DNA from: Hybos culiciformis
Lineage: Eukaryota; Arthropoda; Insecta; Diptera; Hybotidae
DNA: 64,000 nt
Assembly: GCA_964007475.1 (NCBI GenBank)
Contig: OZ023274.1
Span: 52,781,678-52,845,677 of the forward strand
Reading direction: 5' to 3'
Below the pieces are notes generated by a model. That model was not told the DNA's origin. It was given only the letters and a program-made list of their open reading frames with translations, and ran no database searches. Shown one piece after another: positions 1 through 9,040 of the stretch; position 1 is the first letter of the stretch, and each line of letters starts with the position of its first letter. Position numbers and translations under genes: made by a program.

Positions 1-1
1 A

Positions 2-427
2 AAAGTAGATTTTTCTTATAACAATTTAAACAAAATTAACGATTTGGGATCCTCCACTGAACTACAATATTTACTTTTAAGCAGGGTTAAAAATATTACA
101 CAAATAAACAGAAATCTTCCAAAAATAAACAGAAGTGTACCTGCGGTTTATTTCTTTTTATTTTTTTATTTAAACAAACGTATACCAACACTTTTATTTA
201 AAAATTTCTCTGTAGTGTTTTCCTCTTTATTTTACATAATTCATACATTTGATTCTATTTATTTTTTGAATAAAAATAACATCTTAGTAATCATTTATTT
301 TTATATCGGTTTATTTCTATTTACAAACACATATTCAAGTTTTAATATAGTTTACAATACAGTGCAAACGAAGGTTCCGAATAAAATGGTTGTAAAGCCA
401 AATACGAATTATACAACATTTTTTTAA
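2..427 (+). pseudogene. Fragment of a leucine-rich-repeat gene, paralogue of the one at 1107-2750
   Basis: The first ~90 bases read in frame 2 as typical LRR sequence (VDFSYNNLNKIND followed by ELQYLLLS). This closely resembles the IIDFSYNNLEKIKN / ELQQLYLS stretch of the LRR gene at about 1330-1400, so it is a diverged duplicate. After about residue 35 the frame stays open to 427 but loses the LRR pattern and becomes a run of Phe, Tyr, Ile and Asn codons typical of noncoding A/T-rich DNA. The piece is therefore probably the broken end of a paralogue whose 5' part lies outside the window. A real 3' exon with a membrane-like tail cannot be excluded. The LRR match is seen directly; decay is inference. 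Confidence 0.5.
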
Positions 428-1106
428 AACTAAAGTTTCTAGCCAACACATTTTTAAAATGAAAAAAAAAATTAAATTTAATAAAATCAAGGATTCAAAA
501 CAAATTATTTGAATTAAGCGCCCAGATTACCGTTACAATTTATTTTTATTTAACTACTATGTAATTAAATACGTAGTGTATAATTTTTGCTTCTTCAACA
601 ACTCACCAAGCTTGAGATGGCGTGAAGCAGACATTCTATATATTTTCAAATTTCTAAATTTGCAATAGATCAGAGATGAGCAACCTAAATCAACTAATTA
701 TTTTTTTTTTCGAGAGCCACTACACAGGTTGCCCATCAAAGTATTAGTTTACTAAAATATTGTTTTGTTGTTTCTTAATAATAAAATAAATTACCTTACA
801 AAACTTTATTCTCTTTATCAAAATTGGATGTTACTTTTTACCCTGAACCAACGATTGCGATATAAAATAAACAGAAATTTGTTTGTCAAGTTTTACATTT
901 TACTTATGCCGAAGTGATATTTTTTTTTTTTCTAATGAGTGCTTTGTTTTTTTTTTCACACATTTACGCAGAAGTATACAGAGCAAAAATAAATACTATA
1001 TCTGCATACAAATGCATTTTTTAATAAATTATTAGAAGTGCCTGCGAATGTGATTTATTTTGAAAAATAAATAGAAGTTCGGTACACTTCTGTTTATACT
1101 TGTGGT
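428..1106. other. Spacer between the two LRR sequences
   Basis: No convincing coding exon is visible here. A signal-peptide exon for the downstream LRR frame would be expected in or before this stretch, but I could not pick one out by eye. A short motif around aataaacagaagtgtacc near 120-140 recurs in diverged form near 1068-1095, suggesting that the duplicated unit includes flanking noncoding DNA. Confidence 0.4.
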
Positions 1107-2750
1107 GTGTTTTTTTTTAAACCCTGGAAAAGTCATAATAATATCGAAATTTTACCACCAAATGTTTTTGAAATGTTTCCAGAATTGTCATATATAGATT
1201 TAACTTACAACAATTTAAAGGAAATTAATGATTTGGGATACTCCAATTCACGAGAACTTAATTTTAGTCATAATAAAATTGAAGTGTTAGCTACAAATTT
1301 ATTCATAAGTCTTCCAAATTTACAAATAATTGACTTTTCTTATAACAATTTGGAGAAAATTAAAAATTTAAGATCCAATATTGAACTGCAACAATTATAT
1401 TTAAGTCATAATAATATGAAAACATTGGATTTTATTAATCAATCTCCACATTTAATTTCAACTCACATATCTTTCAATAACTTAGATGAGATAAGATTAT
1501 CAAACGAGATTGAAATAAGTTATGACATAATCTCAGTTCATGATTTGCAACATAATGATCTCACATCAGTGCATTTAAATCTTAGCGCTATTGAAATAAA
1601 TTTATCGTTCAACAAATTAAATAAAATAGCAACAGAAAATTTCGAAATAAAATACGTGAATCTGCTTAATTTATCACATTGTGAAATTAAATATTTGGGT
1701 GAAAAAATTTTCGAAAATATCAAACAATTAGAGATTATTGATTTATCATGGAACCATCAACTTCGTGAAATTCATCCCAATGCTATGTCAAGTTCAACTT
1801 TAAGAACTTTAAATTTATCATATTGTGATTTGAAAAATTTAGAATTTAACACTTTTTACAAAGTACCATTATTGACACATTTAGATTTATCCAACAATAA
1901 TTTGGGAATATTTGATGGACACGAAATTCTTAATTTAAATTACTTAGCAATTTTATATTTAGATGGGAATAATTTAACAGAAATCGACTATGAAGATCTT
2001 AAAGTAACTGATAAAAATTCATTGAAAATTGGTTTGACAAACAATCACTGGAATTGTTCATATTTAGAGAAAATGCTAAAATATTTTAGCAAAAATGGAC
2101 TGTCATTAATATATCCAGAAAATCATAAACCTTTTGGAGATAAAAATAAAATGGAAATTGCTTGTTATGAATTAAATCAGCTGAAACAAGGTGAAGATAT
2201 TAAAAATATTTTTATAAATATCAAAAACGAAACTATAAATAATAGTTCAACAACAACCCAAGGTTTTGTAAGCGACAACGTAATTCAATTGCTTCAAAAT
2301 ATAAAAGACATTATGCAAAACCAATCAGTCGATAAAGAAATAAGAAATAATTTGATCGATATTAAAAATGGAGTTAAAAATGATAATTCAACTTTTCAAG
2401 TAAACGACAACAACGGAACTCAATTGCTTCAAAATATTAAAGAAATTTTGCAGAGTTCAGTAAATACAGAAGAATCCAATAAAAAAATTCTTCAAGAAAT
2501 AAGAAATATTATAAAAAACAAGAAAAGCGAAACTGAAAATGAAAATTCAACTCTACAAACTTTTGTGAACGACAACAACGGAATTAAATTGCTTCAAAAT
2601 ATTGAAGACAATTTGCAGAATCAATCAATTTTGTTTTTTATTTTAATTACAATTTTCTTTTCAATTTTAGTTTTTATAGTCATTTTTAAATTATTTTGTG
2701 AGAAGAAAACCAAATTGTTTGATAACATAAGATTAAATGAATATAATTAA
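1107..2750 (+). CDS. Leucine-rich-repeat transmembrane protein (5' end incomplete)
   Basis: An open frame of 547 codons ends at TAA 2748-2750. Roughly residues 8-310 are tandem LRRs with LxxLxLxxNxL spacing (for example IDLTYNNLKEI, LDLSNNNLGIF, LYLDGNNLTEI). They are followed by an LRRCT-like cap (NHWNCSYLEKMLKYF plus a later Cys). Residues ~385-505 hold three related copies of a DNNGxQLLQNI-type helical module, and residues ~508-527 form one transmembrane segment followed by a 20-residue Lys-rich tail. The frame opens without an ATG; the first in-frame ATG (1173) lies inside an LRR. A pyrimidine tract and AG at 1131-1132 could be a splice acceptor, giving an exon from 1133 that enters on the third base of a Ser codon. 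A signal peptide exon is thus missing or upstream. A poly(A) signal lies at 2823-2828. Predicted topology is an extracellular LRR domain on a single-pass anchor, suggesting recognition or adhesion (inference). Alternatively it is a 5'-truncated duplicate. Confidence 0.75.
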   Translation: MFFFKPWKSHNNIEILPPNVFEMFPELSYIDLTYNNLKEINDLGYSNSRELNFSHNKIEVLATNLFISLPNLQIIDFSYNNLEKIKNLRSNIELQQLYLSHNNMKTLDFINQSPHLISTHISFNNLDEIRLSNEIEISYDIISVHDLQHNDLTSVHLNLSAIEINLSFNKLNKIATENFEIKYVNLLNLSHCEIKYLGEKIFENIKQLEIIDLSWNHQLREIHPNAMSSSTLRTLNLSYCDLKNLEFNTFYKVPLLTHLDLSNNNLGIFDGHEILNLNYLAILYLDGNNLTEIDYEDLKVTDKNSLKIGLTNNHWNCSYLEKMLKYFSKNGLSLIYPENHKPFGDKNKMEIACYELNQLKQGEDIKNIFINIKNETINNSSTTTQGFVSDNVIQLLQNIKDIMQNQSVDKEIRNNLIDIKNGVKNDNSTFQVNDNNGTQLLQNIKEILQSSVNTEESNKKILQEIRNIIKNKKSETENENSTLQTFVNDNNGIKLLQNIEDNLQNQSILFFILITIFFSILVFIVIFKLFCEKKTKLFDNIRLNEYN

Positions 2751-2822
2751 AAATTCAAATCTGTACTTTGTTCTCTTTAAGAATTAAATTTAAAAAATAT
2801 TTTAAATTAAAATCAAGAAGAA

Positions 2823-2828
2823 AATAAA
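2823..2828 (+). terminator. Poly(A) signal for the LRR gene
   Basis: A canonical AATAAA lies 73 bases after the LRR stop codon, the expected distance for a short 3' UTR. Confidence 0.45.
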
Positions 2829-2869
2829 CATACCAATATCAATAAAATTATAAAAACATTTAAACGTAA

Positions 2870-3400
2870 AGGTCGGTATTCAACTGAAGATAAAGTACAA
2901 GATAAATTTTATCTTGAAAAGGAACATTATTGAGTGAGATAAAAATTGACACATGACTTTCTGACTTATGTAGTACCTAAGCAATTTTATTTTTAATTTA
3001 CTTACCTCCCAACTTTCATCCATTTTATTTAAATAATTTTATCAATATTATTTTATTTTATTAAATTAAACTATTATTTTAATATTAATAATTATTACCA
3101 ATTTCAGTTAAGAAATTATTTTAGTTTGCTGATTTTTCTTTGTTTTTTTCAAACAACAAACGTCAAATTCTTTTTACACGACCTAATGTCGAAATTTATC
3201 TTGAAAAGAATGTTCAAAACAAGATAAATTTTTGAAATAAAATTTATTTGAATGAAAATATTTTCATACAATTTTTACTCAGATAAATTTCCATTTATCT
3301 TCAGTTGGATACCGATAAATTAAACTCACTCAACTAAAATTTATCTCAGATAAAATTTTATATGAAAAAGTTGATTTTATCTCCAGTTGAATACCGACCT
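2870..3400. mobile_element. PIF/Harbinger-type MITE with TAA target duplication
   Basis: The element starts AGGTCGGTATTCAACTG and ends with its inverse (2870-2894 against about 3376-3400; the arms differ at a few inner positions). It is flanked by TAA at 2867-2869 and at 3401-3403. A 3-bp TWA duplication is the hallmark of PIF/Harbinger elements. The 531-bp interior has no coding capacity and contains several internal copies of a GATAAATTTTATCTTG-like motif in both orientations. It is therefore non-autonomous. Confidence 0.75.
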
Positions 3401-3403
3401 TAA

Positions 3404-5398
3404 TTTTTTAAAATTTTATAAAAAAAAAATAAATAATAAGCTGACTTTAAAAAAAAATACTTGAGAACACTACTAGATGAATTTTGATGGGGTTTTCTAT
3501 ATTTAATTAGTCATGTTTAGAGAAGACGGTTTTGTGTTTTGTTATTAAAGAACTTAAGTTTTTATTTTTGCAAACAGATGCAATTATACCCCACACATTT
3601 TTTTTTTTAGGGGTTGAAGTATATTGGATGATACAGGATTTGTATGGAAAATATAATATATAAATATAGTACATCTTATAAGTATAAGTTACTAAAATTA
3701 GATCATTTTGAGCAAGTCAGGTAATTAAAAAAAATACAGTCTTAAAGGTTTTTAAGATTCAAAAATATTAAAAATGTTATATTTCGTCAACGACTTTATA
3801 TAAACCAAAGATTTTGTAATTTCTTAAATGTTCAAAATTCTTTTGAACGACGGTGGTGGCGGACGGATGGACTTGAAATTAAATTGTACAGTACGTTTTT
3901 TTATTTTTGATAGAAAACGGACTAAAAATAAAATTAAAGTCCGTCCTTATCTTTTGTTAATAAAATCAAACATGAATGTTTATAATAAAAAAAAAAAAGT
4001 GAATAACAAAGTTGTTGTAATATTTAACAACTGATTATTGGTTATAAAAACTTCATCAAAATATTAATTTCACTTTGTTTAAATATACAAAATTAATAAT
4101 GTGATTCACTCAAGAATTGTAAATGATAGATAATCAAATATTTTATCGGATAACTTTCATTCAGTTAATATTGTTTTTTTTTAATTTTTTTAGATCTTTT
4201 TTGAATTTTTGCTAAGCATTAATTCTCTCCAGCTTAACAGAGATTCTTAACAGGTACTCTCAAATTGAAGTAATTATGTTAAGCTATTTACATATTATAT
4301 TTTATTTGTTTATACTTAACTACATGTAATATTAAATAATAGATAATAATAAACATAAACTATAATAGCTATATACATAAAAAACATTATCATATAGTTA
4401 ATTGTTTAACGTTCAAATAAAATTCAATAATTTATATATAAATATTTAACTATGTATGTTTATTGTTTCAAATAATTCATGCTCTCTATGCATAATATCT
4501 TCTTTTTTTTATGCGAATAAATAGTCACAGTTGACTTTTTTCAGAGAAAATAAAATGCAATACCGATATTTTTATGTTAGTGGGATATAAACAATTTTCC
4601 AATTATTAATAATATAAACAATAACACACTACTACATAAGATAGAATCTAATTCAAACATCCATAAGCTATTCTTCTGCATATACCATGTATGTATTTCA
4701 TAAAATCGTTGAACACAAAATATGTTCATACTGTTACACATAAATATATATAATCTATAATTTTTTCGATAAATTTTGTGATAACAATTTATGTAAATAT
4801 ATTTTATATTTTTTATACTCAAAGCATTTATATTTCAGCCTCTAGATTACAAATTAAATATATTTTAAATTTTCATATAGTAAATTTCAGAATAAGCAGA
4901 AATATTAAAATAATTGGCAACAATATCATTTTTATGCATCATTTAAATTTTTCACAATTTTAAATTGAATTTTTGTCTAATCTTTAGTCAATTATCTAAA
5001 AGCGCGATAGACCGTGAATAATAAATATTTGTGAAAGGGTATTTATTTATTATAAATTGTATTTCAGGCAAGAATGTAAGCTTAGGATAAAATTTTTTGA
5101 ATACGAATTTAGAATTAAATTAGGAATTAATAATTAAAATATAGAAGAAGAATAGGGCTTCCAGATGGTCTCTAGAAACAAAGAAAACATGCTCTCTTAT
5201 TTGAATTGGATCTTAGTTATTCTTTTTTTATTTTCGATTTAGTCTCGTTTGGTTTTTTTCAATATATAATTGACATCTTAAGATATTTAAACATCAGATA
5301 TCTAATTATCTAATTAAACATCCAATATCTAATTAATCACAACATAAACGATTTTTGATGTGGTAAAATGTAATCTCATCTTTTAAAATTGCATGAAG
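3404..5398. other. A/T-rich intergenic DNA, no gene seen
   Basis: Only short open frames with noncoding-like composition occur. The frame at 3828-4034 covers a small G-rich patch (GGTGGTGGCGG) but resembles no family and has no splice context. Confidence 0.5.
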
Positions 5399-5464
5399 CA
5401 ATCATAACATATGTTGTCGACAATCATAACATATGTTGTCAATTGTCAATTGTCGAACGGTCGA
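5399..5464. repeat. Tandem duplication of a 22-bp unit
   Basis: CAATCATAACATATGTTGTC occurs twice in direct succession (5399-5420 and 5421-5440). It is followed by partly palindromic AATTGTC and GTCGA motifs up to 5464. No coding context. Confidence 0.6.
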
Positions 5465-5942
5465 CAAAAGTTAAATAACTCCATCCCAGATCTAAAATGT
5501 AAAATGTTTATATGGAATTGTATTATGCTGCACTGATTAAGAATACAAGCTGATGCTCTTTTTAGTTTCCTTATCCTAAATCAATAATTGTATTTAGGTA
5601 ATATCTCTTTTTAAAACAAGACTTTATGAGAAAAATTTTGGAATAAATTAGAAAATAGAAAAATATCCAGACCTTAGGATTACGATAAACAGAGTGTACA
5701 TTCAATTATTCCAGTCTAAATTTCCCAAAATATAAATCATTATGTTTTTGAAATCCTCTCTATTAAAACGCTATCCCTTTTTTGTAACTATTGAACTGAA
5801 TGGAAAAGATTGAAACATTTTCGAACTAACTAGTACAGCGATTTTACCATGATGCATATGCCTACTACAAACCAATAAAATGATCTTACTATAAATCTGT
5901 TGAAAATTAAAAAAAACAAAATTAATTAAAAAACTACTAATA

Positions 5943-5948
5943 TTTATT
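5943..5948 (-). terminator. Poly(A) signal for the cysteine-rich peptide gene
   Basis: AATAAA on the minus strand lies about 19 bases beyond the stop codon at 5967-5969, giving a very short 3' UTR. Confidence 0.5.
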
Positions 5949-5966
5949 ATTGTTACAAATTTTTTT

Positions 5967-6170
5967 TTAAAAACAATTACAACGATAAATTCCTCTTCTA
6001 AAATATTGTTGACAAACACCTTGCCTTCTCGGACAACGCAAATCACATTCTCGTCGTAAAATTGGCTGATATTGTACAAATGGTACAAATGGATTGCACG
6101 GTATATTTGTTATTACTGTGATGAAAATTAAAATTGATATTGTCACTAAATTTAATTTTATATAGTACAT
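5967..6170 (-). CDS. Secreted cationic six-cysteine peptide, CSalphabeta defensin-like
   Basis: A single-exon frame of 67 codons. Residues 1-~22 are a hydrophobic signal peptide (LVTISILIFITVIT). The rest is short, arginine-rich and carries exactly six cysteines: C25-x16-C42-x3-C46-x6-C53-x10-C64-x1-C66. The CxxxC followed by a terminal CxC is the cysteine-stabilised alpha-beta layout of arthropod defensins and related peptides (C1-C4, C2-C5, C3-C6). About eight Arg against one Glu and one Asp give a strong positive charge after cleavage. A TATA box and initiator lie at proper spacing upstream and a poly(A) signal just downstream, so this is a compact transcription unit rather than a chance ORF. 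The gap between C1 and C2 is long and rich in Pro, Phe and Val, unlike ordinary defensins. Antimicrobial, effector or toxin-like roles are possible; none can be assigned from sequence alone. Confidence 0.7.
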   Translation of the reverse strand: MYYIKLNLVTISILIFITVITNIPCNPFVPFVQYQPILRRECDLRCPRRQGVCQQYFRRGIYRCNCF

Positions 6171-6220
6171 TATTTCGAATTTTATTTTTAAGTTATAATA
6201 ATAAACTATTTAATTCCTAT

Positions 6221-6256
6221 ACTGATAATATAATAAAATCTCCCCTACTTTATATA
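6221..6256 (-). promoter_or_regulatory. Core promoter: TATA box plus arthropod initiator
   Basis: Read on the minus strand, TATATAAAG occupies 6256-6248 and TCAGT (arthropod initiator consensus) occupies 6225-6221. The TATAAAG start is 31 bases upstream of the initiator A at 6223, the canonical spacing. This predicts a 5' UTR of about 52 bases for the peptide gene ending at 6171. Confidence 0.65.
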
Positions 6257-6260
6257 TATG

Positions 6261-8620
6261 GCCATTCCAAAAAATAGCGAACAATATTGGACAACAAAAA
6301 AAATATTCTTTAAAATAAAAACAAATTTTTGTTCTATGAATTTTATTTTGGATTCGTGAATTCAACACAATCGTTATGGAGTCCCGCAAATATCACAATA
6401 TCACTATCAAAAATCTCACAATTTAAATTCTTAAAAAAACATTTTAATTAAATAACATCGCTGCATCGTCACCAAAATTTAAACGTTGTTGAAAGCTTTG
6501 AAAGATTTTGATTCGTAAAATTTTATATTGCATGATATCATATTCAGTCCTTTATTTAATTTTTGAAATCTCTCTATCTAATATTTATTAAATCCGCAAC
6601 GAAAGATTTAAACTTTTACCTAACGAAGTTAACAACTTTTAGGAATGGACAGTTAGCAATTATTTATTCTATAATTATTAAAAAAAAATAATTGTAGAAC
6701 TAAATTAAATTCATGTTACATAACATAATTGTTGAACTTAATGAACTTAAAACAAAAGCTTGTATAGTTCTATCTACATTTATCGGAAATCATTTCTTAG
6801 AATGAAATTTAATCGTACATAAATTATATATAAAATTTATTCCAATTTTAGGTTACTTATGTCTGAGATAATAGGACATACACATGTTACAGATATTTGG
6901 TGTTCTGTGAAAAAAAATGAACCAAAATCAAGTTCCAAAAAGGTACAAATACAAGCATAAAGCTATGGAAATTTTTAAGATTATTTTAAAACGCTTTAAA
7001 AAAAAAATTCTAGATATATATAGTTATTTAACATTGATCGGAAAACAGTAATCGGAAAAATGACCCAACTAACTTCAATATTTACAAAAATATACAAAAA
7101 CAAATGGTATTCCCCAATATTTTGTAAATTATTAACCACTTATATCATTATACTTTGGTTTGTTTTGTTTATGGTTCAGTATAAGGGGGAAGGTCGTGCA
7201 AACTATTAAAAACTACATTAATTGTATTTCAATTTTTCTAGTCAGAAGACTTTAATAGCTAAGAAGTTATAATTCTAAAACAATTCTATAAAAATTGTGC
7301 AAAAAGTTCAAGGATAATCTTCTAAATAAAAAATTATATTTGTATAGATGTCAAGAACCTAAATATCGCCCAATTTTCACCGGAAACATGAAAGGCAAAG
7401 TATTCTTATTTTATTTTTTATAAAGAAAAAAATTAATATTTCTAATAATTTTTATTCATCCAAATCTTCTTCGAACTCAAAGTTTCCATAAACTACAAAA
7501 ACAAAATTAAGGATTCCAATAAGAGATAAACAAATTTCATGGTAAGAAAAAAAGAAACCTGCATTTATGGTATTCTTAAGGCAAAAGAAAAATTTTAGCG
7601 TTATTGAATATTTTAAGAATGACCTTGTAAAAATTATTGCCAAAATTATTTCAAAACACTAAAAATAAAAATTTTTCCTTAGGGATTTAATACAAAAAAA
7701 AAAAAAAAATATGAATAAAAATTAAAATAAAATAAAAAATGTACATGGAAATTTTTTGTAAAATTATTATATACTGAATATTATAATAATCGATAAAGGC
7801 ATGTGTTATGTATCAAAAAACCAGAACCTCATATGAGTATAGTTAACATTGCCAAATATTTTAATTCCGGAAACGGATAAAAAAAAAATTTTCTGAGGAT
7901 ATAACCGCATTTTTTAATAATTTGGTAGTTCAATAAATTAGAAAACAAGAGATTTGAATACTTTTTTAAGCATTAGTTTTGTTAAATTAATTTTATTCTT
8001 AATTGAAAAATTTCGAATAAAAGAAAAATCTTCGATAAGAAAAATAGTTATATATAATTAACTTTAAAAACTCTTTTTTATCCAACCATTCATATTATAC
8101 AAATATTACGTATATTATCTTATTACACTACTAAGTGTAATTTTACCACTAAAAAATAACAACAAATTTTTAACCCGCCTAAATTTAATTTTTCTAATTT
8201 TATGTCAACGAAATAAGATTTCTTAAAAAAATGGCAAATTCATATAACACTGACTGTATAATACCATATATACAACAATACATATATTAACATAAACATA
8301 ACTTTACGTGTTATGAATTTCAAAAAATAATTTAACAAAAAATTTTAAAATAACAATATAATAAGCATAAAATTTTAATCATTGCATTTAAATTTTTTGG
8401 CATAAAATGATTTCATTTAGAAAATCAAAAAAAAAAAAAAAATAAGAATGTAAACAAAAAAAAAAAATTAATATTATATAACAATTAAATATTTATGTTA
8501 ATTTTTTATTTATATTTTTTTAAAATACATTTACTGCGTTGGGGTTCGTTATGTTGTATTTAGTGCTATAGAATTTAGATCACTAAATGGAGTATTATAT
8601 GCGTCAATACACATGCAATC
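6261..8620. other. A/T-rich intergenic DNA, no gene seen
   Basis: Homopolymer A and T runs and short random frames only. No splice-bounded coding segment was recognised on either strand. Confidence 0.5.
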
Positions 8621-8722
8621 ATTTAGATGCATCTGCGTAAATAATGAAAAAATTTAGATGCATCAGCGTATATAATGAAAAAATTTAGATGCATCAGCGT
8701 AAATAATGAAATCATTTAGATG
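8621..8722. repeat. 31-bp tandem repeat, about 3.3 copies
   Basis: The unit ATTTAGATGCATCAGCGTAA plus an ATAATGAAA spacer starts at 8621, 8652, 8683 and (partial) 8714, an exact 31-bp period with one or two substitutions per copy. Confidence 0.8.
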
Positions 8723-8889
8723 TTTCGTATTGAATATTACGTAATACCTAAACAAACATAATATCTCTCATAATATTTCAATACAGCCAAATACAAAAAA
8801 AAAATGCGAAAAAAAGAGAAGAAAAAATATTCTCTCTTTGCAACTACTTCTCCCCTACGCATTAAAACAGTATATTGGATATGTAAACA

Positions 8890-9038
8890 AAATTTGTTAT
8901 ACAACTCGTTCTGTATTTACACAAAAATACATTGACACTTGTCAATTTATATCACTCGACCTTCGGTCTCGTGATATAAGTATTGACTCGTGTCAATGTA
9001 TTTTTGTGTATACAGAACTCTTAATTAATAACAAATTT
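8890..9038. mobile_element. Foldback (MITE-like) palindromic element
   Basis: Two arms around a 15-base loop near 8955-8969 pair almost completely. GTTCTGTA at 8908 matches TACAGAAC at 9011-9018, with an inner arm around ACACAAAAATACATTGACAC, and the pairing resumes outside with AAATTTGTTAT / ATAACAAATTT. A small gap separates inner and outer arms. No coding capacity. No clear target duplication was seen, so its class is open. Confidence 0.65.
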
Positions 9039-9040
9039 AG

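Noticed and set aside
1538..1723. 61-codon minus-strand frame inside the LRR gene
   Set aside because: Antisense shadow of the LRR coding sequence.
5771..6088. 105-codon minus-strand frame overlapping the cysteine-rich peptide
   Set aside because: It lies in a different frame of the same strand, lacks domain features and runs into A/T-rich sequence. The shorter frame has the signal peptide, cysteines and promoter.
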